A DNA stretch of 47,700 nucleotides, taken from NCBI GenBank assembly GCA_964535835.1, contig CAZHUZ010000004.1, forward strand, positions 1-47,700, read 5' to 3'. This DNA is from JAPUDQ01 sp964535835. Its GTDB lineage: Bacteria; Patescibacteriota; Saccharimonadia; Saccharimonadales; Saccharimonadaceae. The translations under genes were made by a program, and so were the position numbers. Below the pieces are notes generated by a model. The model did no database searches and was not told the DNA's origin. It was given only the letters and a program-made list of their open reading frames with translations. This document shows, in pieces, positions 14,238-22,539 of the stretch; the first letter of the stretch is position 1; every line of letters starts with the position of its first letter.

Positions 14238-16373
14238 ATGAATTATTCTGTCACTGATGGTCTTAATGATGCTCAAAAATCGGCCGTATTACATACGTCT
14301 GGCCCACTTTTGATTTTGGCGGGTGCAGGCTCAGGTAAGACGAAAACACTGACGCACCGAATTGCACAACTGCTCAACTCGGGTGTGCCTACGGGCGCAA
14401 TCCTGGCGGTAACATTTACCAACAAGGCGGCACGCGAGATGCGTGAGCGGTTGGCGTTGCTGACTGGTGATGACGCTAATAATCGAAGTTTTATGCCGTG
14501 GATGGGTACATTTCACTCGATTTGTGTTCGTATGTTGAGATTTGACGGTGAACATATTGGTGTGCCAAAAAACTTCATTATTCTCGACGAGTCGGACAGA
14601 CTTAGCGTAGTCAAACAGGCGATGAAACAACTGGGCATAGCAGAGAAGTCTTTTGCCCCTCGTGGGATCAGTTCGCTGATCAGCACGGCAAAAAATGATC
14701 TAGTATCACCTAGTGAGTATGCTTCCTTGGCAAAGCTTCCTCAGCAAAAAGCAGCAGCCGAAGTCTATCCTGTTTATGAGCGGCTACGCAAAGCGACTGC
14801 TGCCCTTGATTTTGATGATCTTATCGCCGAGACCGTACGCATGCTTCGATCATCTGATGAACTACGGCAGCTGTGGCAAAAACGGTTTCAGTATATATTG
14901 ATTGATGAGTATCAAGATACCAACGCTGCGCAATATCGGCTGATAAAATTGCTGACAAATGAGGCAAAAAACATTTGCGTAGTGGGTGATGATTGGCAAT
15001 CTATTTATAGCTGGCGGGGAGCAGATTTTACAAACATCCTCAATTTTGAAAGAGATTATCCAGGGGCAGAAGTCATCAAACTCGAACAAAATTATCGTTC
15101 AACAAAACCAATTCTTGATGCTGCTCATAATGTCATCACTAAGAATACCCAGCGAACTGATAAAAAGCTGACAACCGATCGTCATGGAGGATTGCCGGTA
15201 CAGGTAATGTACGTTGGCTCAGAGTTACACGAAGCCGAAAGCATCATTACACGCATCAAAAGCACTGTTGATCTACGGGCACGTCGGATGCAAGATTATG
15301 CGATCCTCTATCGCACCAATGCGCAATCTCGTGCTATCGAAGAGATGTGTATCCGTTATGGAGTGCCGTATCGTATTGTTGGCGGGACAAGATTTTATGA
15401 TCGAAAAGAGATCAAAGATGTCATCGCCTATTTGCGGCTGCTTTATCAACCACATGATCGGCCTAGTTTTGCGAGAATTGTTAATGTACCTACAAGAGGA
15501 CTCGGCGCAACATCGGTCGAAAAATTTCTTGATTGGCAGTCAAATACAAGCTTGAGTTTGATCGAGGCAATGGATTCCGTCAATCTCTGCACGACGTTGA
15601 CACCGCGCGCGCGAACAGCACTCCGCGAGTTTGGTGAAGCAATGCAAAAGCTTCAGGTGCAATTACCTACGACACCTTTGGCGGATATGATAGAGATACT
15701 TCTAAAACGCTTCAAATATCTAGAGTTTCTTGATGATGGCACGCCTCAAGCTGAGGAGAAGCGTGATAACGTACGTGAACTGGTTTCAGATGCGCGTGAA
15801 CGAGCCGATCTGGATGTGGCGGGTTATTTAGAGGAGATATCGCTCATATCCGATCTCGATATGAGTGACTCTACGCAAGACGCCGTGACATTGATGACGC
15901 TACATGCGGCAAAAGGTCTGGAGTTTCCGGTTGTATTTATGATTGGGATGGAAGAAACAATTTTTCCCCACACCAGAGCACTGTATGATCCCGAACAAAT
16001 GGAAGAAGAACGGCGACTTTGTTATGTGGGTATGACGCGTGCCCGTGAAGAACTATATCTAAGCTCGGCGAGCAGCCGTATGATTTTTGGCACTACTCAG
16101 CATAACCCGCCGTCACGTTTTTTGGGTGAGATAGAAGTGAGCGAAATTGCTCCAGCCAGTGGATCATATGGGATGAAATTTACGGCAAATACACAAGAAC
16201 CTCATTATGAATCAGATCTAGAACTCGAGCTCAGTGTCGGTGACAATGTCAGGCACGGTGTTTTTGGGTCAGGTCTTGTGACGCATATCGATGGTACAGT
16301 AGTGACGGTCGCATTTCGTGGCAAAGGAGTCAAGAAACTAAATGTGGCATTTGCGCCATTGGAGAAATTATAA
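14238..16373 (+). CDS. pcrA: UvrD/PcrA-family superfamily 1A DNA helicase
   Basis: A 711-residue helicase with the full SF1A motif set: Q motif GLNDAQKSAV, motif I ILAGAGSGKTKTL, Ia VTFTNKAAREM, Ib GTFHSICVRML, motif II DEYQDTNAAQ, III VVGDDWQSIYSWRG, IV LEQNYRST, V TLMTLHAAKGLEF, VI CYVGMTRAREELYL. The last 40 residues (VGDNVRHGVFGSGLVTHIDG...) form the C-terminal Tudor-like domain that PcrA uses to bind RNA polymerase. It translocates 3'-5' on single-stranded DNA and acts in excision repair and in removal of protein obstacles. The choice between the names PcrA and UvrD cannot be settled here. The Nudix gene overlaps its stop as TAATG. Confidence 0.93.
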   Translation: MNYSVTDGLNDAQKSAVLHTSGPLLILAGAGSGKTKTLTHRIAQLLNSGVPTGAILAVTFTNKAAREMRERLALLTGDDANNRSFMPWMGTFHSICVRMLRFDGEHIGVPKNFIILDESDRLSVVKQAMKQLGIAEKSFAPRGISSLISTAKNDLVSPSEYASLAKLPQQKAAAEVYPVYERLRKATAALDFDDLIAETVRMLRSSDELRQLWQKRFQYILIDEYQDTNAAQYRLIKLLTNEAKNICVVGDDWQSIYSWRGADFTNILNFERDYPGAEVIKLEQNYRSTKPILDAAHNVITKNTQRTDKKLTTDRHGGLPVQVMYVGSELHEAESIITRIKSTVDLRARRMQDYAILYRTNAQSRAIEEMCIRYGVPYRIVGGTRFYDRKEIKDVIAYLRLLYQPHDRPSFARIVNVPTRGLGATSVEKFLDWQSNTSLSLIEAMDSVNLCTTLTPRARTALREFGEAMQKLQVQLPTTPLADMIEILLKRFKYLEFLDDGTPQAEEKRDNVRELVSDARERADLDVAGYLEEISLISDLDMSDSTQDAVTLMTLHAAKGLEFPVVFMIGMEETIFPHTRALYDPEQMEEERRLCYVGMTRAREELYLSSASSRMIFGTTQHNPPSRFLGEIEVSEIAPASGSYGMKFTANTQEPHYESDLELELSVGDNVRHGVFGSGLVTHIDGTVVTVAFRGKGVKKLNVAFAPLEKL

Positions 16374-16837
16374 TGTTACATTCGTTAGGCCGATGGTTGT
16401 ATAGAGCTGCTCGTCCGGTAATAGCTGTCGTTGTACCTCGTGACCAACCACGCGTACGAGTTGAGATACGGCATAAAAACCAGATATTACTTGTCAAATC
16501 ATGGTTTAGTAATCAAAATTGGGAGCTGCCAGGTGGAGGAGTTAACAGAGGTGAGGCCCCTACTCGTGCGGCAGTTCGGGAAATACTGGAGGAAACGGGG
16601 CTATTGATTGACCGCAAGCGATTAGCCTATCTTACTACACTGCCTGCGCACTATCCGCTGAAATGTGATCTGATCGTGTATGCAACTACGGTGAAAAAAA
16701 ATCAACTCAATCCGTTGCGATGGAAGTATAGTCTTGAAATAATTGACAGAAAATGGTATGATATCGATAAGCTCCCTGAAAACATAGGAGTTTTTAGCAA
16801 ATCAGTTATACAGCGTGACTTTGAAGACGCCGATTGA
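16373..16837 (+). CDS. Nudix hydrolase
   Basis: A 154-residue protein with an intact Nudix box, GGGVNRGE then REILEETGLL (GX5EX7REUXEEXGU), at about residues 53-77. The N-terminal 25 residues contain a hydrophobic stretch (LYRAARPVIAVVVP) that could lie on the membrane. Nudix enzymes cleave nucleoside diphosphates linked to another group. It starts in the stop codon of the helicase gene, so translation is coupled, and repair-linked nucleotide clean-up would be a reasonable but unproven role. Confidence 0.85.
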   Translation: MLHSLGRWLYRAARPVIAVVVPRDQPRVRVEIRHKNQILLVKSWFSNQNWELPGGGVNRGEAPTRAAVREILEETGLLIDRKRLAYLTTLPAHYPLKCDLIVYATTVKKNQLNPLRWKYSLEIIDRKWYDIDKLPENIGVFSKSVIQRDFEDAD

Positions 16838-16838
16838 T

Positions 16839-16867
16839 TTGCTCTTAGTACGTAAATTTTATATAAT
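16839..16867 (+). promoter_or_regulatory. Promoter (TTGCTC-17-TATAAT) for the Rpf/YabE-like gene
   Basis: TTGCTC at 16839-16844 and a perfect TATAAT at 16862-16867 are 17 bp apart. The -10 box overlaps the ATG at 16866, so that ATG cannot be transcribed. The GTG at 16881 is the better start. Confidence 0.6.
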
Positions 16868-16880
16868 GTTTCATACTGTT

Positions 16881-18083
16881 GTGAGTAAAGACTTATACAT
16901 AAACAGGACCGATAAAAAAGTTCACATCCACCACAGGATATGGGCTCTTTGCGCTATTTTATCGTTTTTTGCTCTGGTGATGTTGTCTCGTCAAGCAACG
17001 GCAATTGATGCGACTACCTCAGGAGAGCAACATCTGATCACTGTCTATGATCAAGGAGATGAAAAAACTTTTATCACCAATAAATCAACGATTGGTGCGG
17101 CTTTGCGTGAGCAAAATATTGCGATTGAAGAAGTGGATGCCGTGGAGCCCGCTACGACAACCAAGCTCGATGCCGGATCATACACTGTCAATGTCTATCG
17201 TGCCCGTTCGGTCATCGTCGAAGACAATGGGGTAAAAACCCAAATTCTGACCGCCGAACAAAGCCCAAAAAAGATAGTAGAGAAAACGGGATCAGTTCTC
17301 TATAGCGAAGATAAAGCAGAGTTTCATCTGGCAAACAGTCCGCTAACTGAAGGCGGTGCGGGCTTGCGTCTGGCAGTCGATCGTGCCCCTGTAGTGAATC
17401 TGATGCAGTATGGTAAACCAGTACAAGTAAGAACATGGGCAAAAACTGTTGGTGATCTCCTCAAAGAAAAGGGAATTGTACTAGGTACCCAAGACGGTCA
17501 GTCTGTTCCAAGCAGTACACCCGTCACCAATCAGATGAATCTCGCGGTTTGGCGCAATGGCAAACAAACTATCACTGTCGAGGAAGCGATTGATAAACCT
17601 ATAGAAGAAGTCAAAAATGCTGATAAAGACAAAGGATTTCGTGAAGTACAGACTCCAGGTGTTGATGGTAAAAAGAATGTGACCTATGAGATCGACATGC
17701 AAAACGGCAAAGAAGTCTCCCGTAAGGTTATTGCCAGTGTAACAATACTTGAACCGGTAAAAGAAGTTGTCATTGTCGGGACAAAGGTTGCGGTACCTGT
17801 ATATAGCGGTTCGCATGCTGATTGGATGACTGCAGCAGGCATATCGGCTGCGGATTTTGGGTATGTTGAAAAGCTGATCCAAAAAGAGTCTGGCTGGAAT
17901 CCAAGTGCAGTTAATTCGTATTCGGGCGCGTGTGGGCTTGTTCAGGCGCTTCCATGTAGCAAGCTCGGGCCAAACTGGAATGATCCTGTAGTTGCGCTCA
18001 CATGGGGGCAAAACTATGTCGCAAGTCGTTACGGTGGCTGGGCAGGAGCGTGGGCACATTCGCAAAGTGTCGGTTGGTATTAA
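16881..18083 (+). CDS. Cell-wall hydrolase: DUF348 repeats, G5 domain, transglycosylase-like domain
   Basis: A 400-residue exported protein resembling RpfB of actinobacteria and YabE of Bacillus. The N-terminus has a membrane/signal segment (IWALCAILSFFALVMLSRQATA). Two DUF348-type modules follow (ITVYDQGDEKTFITNKSTIGAAL and VQVRTWAKTVGDLLKEKGIVL), then a G5 domain (PIEEVKNADKDKGFREVQTPGVDGKK...VTYEIDMQNG). The C-terminal lysozyme-like fold has the catalytic Glu in LIQKESGWNP and closes with GGWAGAWAHSQSVGWY. Such enzymes cleave glycan strands and promote growth or separation. RsmA is next, as in rpfB-ksgA or yabE-rnmV-ksgA neighbourhoods. The start at GTG 16881 is set by the promoter. Confidence 0.85.
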   Translation: MSKDLYINRTDKKVHIHHRIWALCAILSFFALVMLSRQATAIDATTSGEQHLITVYDQGDEKTFITNKSTIGAALREQNIAIEEVDAVEPATTTKLDAGSYTVNVYRARSVIVEDNGVKTQILTAEQSPKKIVEKTGSVLYSEDKAEFHLANSPLTEGGAGLRLAVDRAPVVNLMQYGKPVQVRTWAKTVGDLLKEKGIVLGTQDGQSVPSSTPVTNQMNLAVWRNGKQTITVEEAIDKPIEEVKNADKDKGFREVQTPGVDGKKNVTYEIDMQNGKEVSRKVIASVTILEPVKEVVIVGTKVAVPVYSGSHADWMTAAGISAADFGYVEKLIQKESGWNPSAVNSYSGACGLVQALPCSKLGPNWNDPVVALTWGQNYVASRYGGWAGAWAHSQSVGWY

Positions 18084-18088
18084 AATAG

Positions 18089-18108
18089 GGGAAGGGCACA
18101 CCCTTCCC
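18089..18108 (+). terminator. Perfect 8-bp hairpin after the wall-hydrolase gene
   Basis: GGGAAGGG-CACA-CCCTTCCC starts 5 bp past the stop codon. It is GC-rich but has no U-run, so it may terminate weakly or protect the 3' end. A second structure follows before rsmA: GCTCCcCAT (18140-18148) pairs with ATGGAGC (18176-18182) around an inner stem ACTGC-TTTC-GCAGT (18160-18173). Confidence 0.5.
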
Positions 18109-18198
18109 AAGCTAGATACTGAAGTAAATTCCGCATCCAGCTCCCCATCCCCTAAAGGAACTGCTTTCGCAGTCCATGGAGCATAAACTGTAGGAGAT

Positions 18199-18969
18199 AT
18201 GATGAAATCACATGGTCCAAAAAAAGAGTTAGGGCAGCATTGGCTAAAAGATCGCCTCATACTAGAGGCGATTGTTGATTGCGCTGATATATCAACTCAA
18301 AATACCGTGCTTGAGATTGGTCCTGGACTTGGGACGATGACGAGTGTGCTACTAGCACGGGCGAAACAAGTTATTGCTGTCGAATACGATGAAGATTTGG
18401 CGCGTAAATTGCCAGGGCAATTTCCGGGGAAAAATTTGACTATGGTCAACCAAGACATCCTGTCGTTTGACTTTACGACGCTTCCACCAGATTTTATTGC
18501 CGTCGGTAATATTCCGTACTACATCACTAATAAAATTGTTCGTGCTCTTTGTGAAACATCGAATCAACCGAAAATTGCTGTACTTCTCGTACAAAAAGAA
18601 GTCGCCGAACGACTGGCTGCGCATCCTGGTGAAATGAGTATGCTCTCGGTATCGGCCCAAGTGTTTTATGAGGTATCGCTTGGACCATTGGTGGGGCGAG
18701 AATTATTTACACCCCCACCGAAAGTCGATAGCCAGGTTGTGATATTTCATAGACGCGATAAACCTCTCGTTTTGGCTGATCAGCAAAAAAGTTTCTTTCG
18801 TATCGTCCGTGCTGGTTTTGCCGAACGGCGCAAAAAACTTCGTAGCTCACTGGCTGCCGGGCTCGCTATCAGTAAGGGCGAGGCTGAAATTATGCTCGAT
18901 AAAGCAGCTATCTCTCCAGATGCCCGCGCGCAGGAGCTTACCATCGAGCAATGGAAAGCATTGGTATAA
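18199..18969 (+). CDS. rsmA: 16S rRNA dimethyladenosine transferase RsmA (KsgA)
   Basis: A 256-residue SAM enzyme that dimethylates the two adjacent adenosines near the 3' end of 16S rRNA. LGQHWLKD is the conserved N-terminal signature, VLEIGPGLGTMT binds SAM, VGNIPYYIT is the catalytic NxPY motif, and FTPPPKVDSQVV follows in the target-recognition part. The RNA-binding helical tail (GFAERRKKLRSSL) is complete. The gene begins ATGATG behind TAGGAG; either Met could be used. The -10 box of the next gene lies over its stop codon. Confidence 0.95.
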   Translation: MMKSHGPKKELGQHWLKDRLILEAIVDCADISTQNTVLEIGPGLGTMTSVLLARAKQVIAVEYDEDLARKLPGQFPGKNLTMVNQDILSFDFTTLPPDFIAVGNIPYYITNKIVRALCETSNQPKIAVLLVQKEVAERLAAHPGEMSMLSVSAQVFYEVSLGPLVGRELFTPPPKVDSQVVIFHRRDKPLVLADQQKSFFRIVRAGFAERRKKLRSSLAAGLAISKGEAEIMLDKAAISPDARAQELTIEQWKALV

Positions 18970-18970
18970 T
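18962..18970 (+). promoter_or_regulatory. Extended -10 promoter (TGG-TATAAT), leaderless, over the rsmA stop
   Basis: A perfect TATAAT ends 6 bp before the ATG at 18977 and overlaps the last codons of rsmA. The next gene can therefore be transcribed separately from inside rsmA. Confidence 0.55.
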
Positions 18971-18976
18971 AGCTGT

Positions 18977-19723
18977 ATGAAGACATATAAACCTGTTGAT
19001 GAATTACCAGATGGCGTACGTGTAGCATTTTCAAGTGTCGAGGACGGGTCAGTGGCTGCAGGGATGGGTCGGCCGTCAGATCAACACCATGAGAAAAATA
19101 CCGAAACTTTTTTGCAGCACTATGGATTTAACCCAGCACGACGCGCCAAGGTATTTGTCACATATCTTCCGGAAAATACCTACACGCATATAGAGCGAGT
19201 CGGCGAAAATGACGAAGGCGCAATCAAGAGTGACGCATTATTTACGACCGTCAAAGGCAAAGTGATAACATTGCCGGTCGCTGATTGTGTGGCGACGATT
19301 ATTTACGATCCGGTTGCTGGGATGCTTGGCGTACTTCATCTGGGTCGTCATGCTAGCGTGGCTGGACTTATCGAAGAGTTCGCGATTCGTGTGGCTGACG
19401 AGGCAGGTTCTGATCCGAGAGATTGGCGTGTTTGGATGAGTCCGAGTCTGCAGGCTGCGTCAAATACCCTGGACTATTTTGAACCACCGTATCCCGAAAA
19501 ATGGCAAGGATTTATGAAGCCACAAGCTGACGGTAAAATCCATATCGATATCCCGGGGCACAATCGTAACTGTTTTGAGCGGATCGGGGTGCAACAAGCA
19601 AATATCTATGTGAGTCCAGTTGATACATTTACCGACGAACGTTATTTTTCTCATCGTGTTGCTACTGAGGGCGGACAGCCGCATCGACAAGGGCGAATGA
19701 TGGTCGCCGCAGCTATGAACTAA
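18977..19723 (+). CDS. YfiH/PgeF/YlmD-family (Cu-oxidase_4) protein
   Basis: A 248-residue protein. SDALFTTVKGKVITLPVADCVATIIYDP and GMLGVLHLGRHA match the core of the YfiH family, including the metal-binding Cys (ADC) and His (LHLG), and the end (YFSHRVATEGGQPHRQGRMMVAA) matches its C-terminal signature. Members have been described as polyphenol oxidases, as a cell-wall editing factor, and more recently as purine nucleoside phosphorylases. The first metal-binding His, usually in a QVHG motif, is not obvious; the equivalent stretch is VTYLPENTYTHIERV. I chose the ATG after the leaderless promoter instead of the frame extending back into rsmA. Confidence 0.75.
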   Translation: MKTYKPVDELPDGVRVAFSSVEDGSVAAGMGRPSDQHHEKNTETFLQHYGFNPARRAKVFVTYLPENTYTHIERVGENDEGAIKSDALFTTVKGKVITLPVADCVATIIYDPVAGMLGVLHLGRHASVAGLIEEFAIRVADEAGSDPRDWRVWMSPSLQAASNTLDYFEPPYPEKWQGFMKPQADGKIHIDIPGHNRNCFERIGVQQANIYVSPVDTFTDERYFSHRVATEGGQPHRQGRMMVAAAMN

Positions 19724-19725
19724 TC

Positions 19726-19734
19726 TGTTACAAT
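19726..19734 (+). promoter_or_regulatory. Extended -10 promoter (TGT-TACAAT) for metG, leaderless
   Basis: TACAAT ends 8 bp before the metG ATG with TG at the extended position. Confidence 0.55.
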
Positions 19735-19742
19735 AGGGTGTA

Positions 19743-21230
19743 ATGAGCAAAAAATTATATATCACGACTGCTATTCCGTATGTTAATGGCAAGCCACATA
19801 TCGGTAACGCACTTGACTATCTGATCGCTGATATCTGGACACGCTATCATCGAGCAAATGGTCAAGAAGTTCGTTTCCAGGTGGGTACGGATGAACATGG
19901 TAACAAAATTGCCGCCAAAGCCGAAGAGGCCAACATGACGCCTCAACAATACGCAGACAGCATGTATGGCAATTTTGAAGTTCTCATGAAAGCCGTCAAT
20001 GCTAGTTATACCGATTTTATTCGTACGACCGATGAGCATCATAAAAAATCAGTCCAGTACATCTGGGAAAAACTTCAACCGTATATATACAAAGGCACCT
20101 ATACCGGCTGGTATTGTGTCGGTGATGAAGCATTTTTTACCGACAAAGAAGTTCAGGCAAATAATGGTATTTGTCCCAATCACAATAAACCGTACGAGCA
20201 TTTGTCTGAAGAGAATTATTATTTCAAACTTAGTGCCTTTACCGACAAAATCCGTGAAGCTATCGATGACCACAAATTTGATATTGTTCCTGGGTTTCGC
20301 AAAAATGAACTTCTCAAATTGCTTGAATCAGGCCTCGAAGATATCAGCATTTCGCGTCCTCGCAAGAACCTTAGTTGGGGTGTGCCAATTCCTGGTGACG
20401 ATACGCAGGTCATGTATGTCTGGATTGATGCACTAAGCAATTACATCACCGTGCTTGGCTATCCTGATGATGAGAGTTGGCGGGAATACTGGCCAGCTGA
20501 TGTGCAGGTAGTTGGCAAAGATATACTCAGGTTCCACGCTGCTATCTGGCCTGCGATGCTCATCGGGCTTGATCTGCCGCTTCCGAAAAAAGTATTAGCA
20601 CATGGATTTATTGATGTAGGCGGCACCAAAATGAGCAAGACCATCGGCAATGTTGTCGATCCGATGGAGATTATCGAAAACTATGGCGTTGATGCCTTTC
20701 GTTATTTCTTCTCGCGTCATATTCCGACGCTTGATGACGGAGATTTTACGTGGGAAAAATTTGAGACAGCGTATAATACCGAACTGAGTAACGAGCTAGG
20801 TAATCTTGTGCAGCGAGTCGTTACCATGGTTAATCGCTACCAAGAAGGAGTAATCGGTGAAGGCGTCAAAGCCGAACACGACAGTAATGGTTATCACGAA
20901 GCGATGCGCTCACTTGAGTTCAATAAAGCAATGGATGAGGTATGGGTGATGGTTCGTTCGCTCAATATCTACCTCGAAGATACCAAGCCGTGGATAGTTG
21001 CAAAGACCAAAGACACTGATCCAGAATCAGCTGCTCATCTTGAGGAAATATTACTGCATGCTGTAGGCACATTAGAACAAATCGCTGATCTACTCACGCC
21101 ATTCCTCCCAGATACTGCTGGAGCCATCAAGCATATATTTGCCGACGGTGTCATCTCAAAATATGATGGTGTGTTATTCCCTAAGAAATACTTGCATACC
21201 CCCGAACCTACTCGCCAATCTGCTGGATGA
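19743..21230 (+). CDS. metG: Methionyl-tRNA synthetase
   Basis: A 495-residue class I synthetase. AIPYVNGKPHIGNAL holds the HIGH signature, FQVGTDEHGNKI the methionine/ATP region, and KMSKTIGN the KMSKS loop; the anticodon-binding helical domain follows (ELSNELGNLVQRVVTMVNRY). The connective insert has a reduced knuckle (GICPNHNKP) with few cysteines, so zinc binding is doubtful. There is no C-terminal tRNA-binding (Trbp111-like) domain, which many MetRS have, so this is the compact form. The end overlaps the convergent Nudix/kinase gene by 23 bp. Confidence 0.95.
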   Translation: MSKKLYITTAIPYVNGKPHIGNALDYLIADIWTRYHRANGQEVRFQVGTDEHGNKIAAKAEEANMTPQQYADSMYGNFEVLMKAVNASYTDFIRTTDEHHKKSVQYIWEKLQPYIYKGTYTGWYCVGDEAFFTDKEVQANNGICPNHNKPYEHLSEENYYFKLSAFTDKIREAIDDHKFDIVPGFRKNELLKLLESGLEDISISRPRKNLSWGVPIPGDDTQVMYVWIDALSNYITVLGYPDDESWREYWPADVQVVGKDILRFHAAIWPAMLIGLDLPLPKKVLAHGFIDVGGTKMSKTIGNVVDPMEIIENYGVDAFRYFFSRHIPTLDDGDFTWEKFETAYNTELSNELGNLVQRVVTMVNRYQEGVIGEGVKAEHDSNGYHEAMRSLEFNKAMDEVWVMVRSLNIYLEDTKPWIVAKTKDTDPESAAHLEEILLHAVGTLEQIADLLTPFLPDTAGAIKHIFADGVISKYDGVLFPKKYLHTPEPTRQSAG

Positions 21231-22539
21231 GCTGATACGCTGTGAGGGCAGATGCAACTTGGTGGAGACGTACACTATCGTCACTCGTTCTTGTTGGCCA
21301 AAGACTATGACATAACCAAAAGCCGATCAATAATTTTGCATGATTTTCATCAAAATAATTGTCCATATAATGAGTAACATCGTGACCGGACTTTGCAACA
21401 TCAATCAAAAATGCTGTCGAGTCTGCTCGTCGCGTACCTGCGCTATACCAGCTCCAATCGATGATGCGAATGCCGTGGTTGCGATGCCAGGCAATGTTAT
21501 TTACACGTGCATCATGGTGACTGTACACGATAGCTTGTGTCGGCGGTTGTATAGTGGTGGCAAGAACAGGTAAATCGTCAATTAATTTATCGATCAGCGC
21601 TGCCGTGTCGTTTTGTAATTGATCATGAAAATAATGCAGCCTTTGTTCGATGGCACTGAGTGTACTAGGAGTGAAACTAGCCCAACCTTCTTCAAAAAAA
21701 CTATGTATTGAGGGTGCTACAGGCTCAGATATGACAATAGGATCGATGGTAGCGAGCTCATCGAGTGCTCCTAAAATATCTTGCATATATAGTGAATACG
21801 TATTGTCATCCGGGACTTTCCATACCCATCCATCATCCTCAGACAGTCCTTCCATAGTGAGTACAGATTGTCCAACGAGTTTGTGATAGCGGGGGATGTG
21901 GCGATATTGATGGGTGCGTAAGTGGTCGAGGACGACAGACTCTTTTTTGAGATAAAACTGTGAATGTTCTGCACGACGTGCATCAGAAAAATTATCTGGT
22001 ATGTGAGATTTTGTGAATAATGTCATATCTGCATTTCTATACAGTGAATAAGCATAGCCCATATGTCCACTTCGTACAGGTAGCTCAGTTGCTTCCCGTA
22101 AAAAGTCTTGGAGTGCTAGATGGTTGCGAGCGTTATCTATCATTTCTTCATGTGATCCATAAATATGCTCGGGTAGCTGATCAATCGGAAACCATTTTGC
22201 ATCACTAGCGTCATCACCTGCAGATAACTTTTCGTCGATGCATTCAAACAAATAGGCGTCTGATTCTATCCAGCGGTCGGCGCTATTCCGTGGATCGTTA
22301 ACTTTGTCTGAAAAAACGCATATACCGCTATCAACATTCAGACCAGTCTCTTCACATGCTTCTCGTATAGCTGCATGATGTGAACCTTCATTATTGTCTA
22401 AAAATCCACCTGGTAATGCCCAGCTCCCATCAACCTTGCGTTTAATGAGACAAATGTTGTTGCCTCGCAGGATAATTGCGTCCGCTGCATAGTTTGCTCC
22501 TTCGTGCCACAACGTCTCTGGTGGTCGTAGCTGTTCCAT
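21208..22539 (-). CDS. Nudix hydrolase fused to an APH-like kinase domain
   Basis: A 443-residue two-domain protein. Residues 1-150 form a Nudix domain with an intact box (GGFLDNNE then REACEETGLN). After a linker, residues 190-443 form an APH/ChoK-type kinase fold with a catalytic loop VYSHHDARVNNIAW (HHD-x3-N-N, equivalent to HGDLxxxN) and a Mg site IIDWSW. Key acidic residues are present in both halves. The gene abuts pncB with no spacer, so it belongs to the pncA-pncB operon behind a predicted NrtR operator. A role in nicotinamide or ADP-ribose metabolism is plausible: the Nudix half could cleave ADP-ribose or NAD and the kinase half could phosphorylate a riboside. That is inference. Confidence 0.8.
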   Translation of the reverse strand: MEQLRPPETLWHEGANYAADAIILRGNNICLIKRKVDGSWALPGGFLDNNEGSHHAAIREACEETGLNVDSGICVFSDKVNDPRNSADRWIESDAYLFECIDEKLSAGDDASDAKWFPIDQLPEHIYGSHEEMIDNARNHLALQDFLREATELPVRSGHMGYAYSLYRNADMTLFTKSHIPDNFSDARRAEHSQFYLKKESVVLDHLRTHQYRHIPRYHKLVGQSVLTMEGLSEDDGWVWKVPDDNTYSLYMQDILGALDELATIDPIVISEPVAPSIHSFFEEGWASFTPSTLSAIEQRLHYFHDQLQNDTAALIDKLIDDLPVLATTIQPPTQAIVYSHHDARVNNIAWHRNHGIRIIDWSWYSAGTRRADSTAFLIDVAKSGHDVTHYMDNYFDENHAKLLIGFWLCHSLWPTRTSDDSVRLHQVASALTAYQLIQQIGE

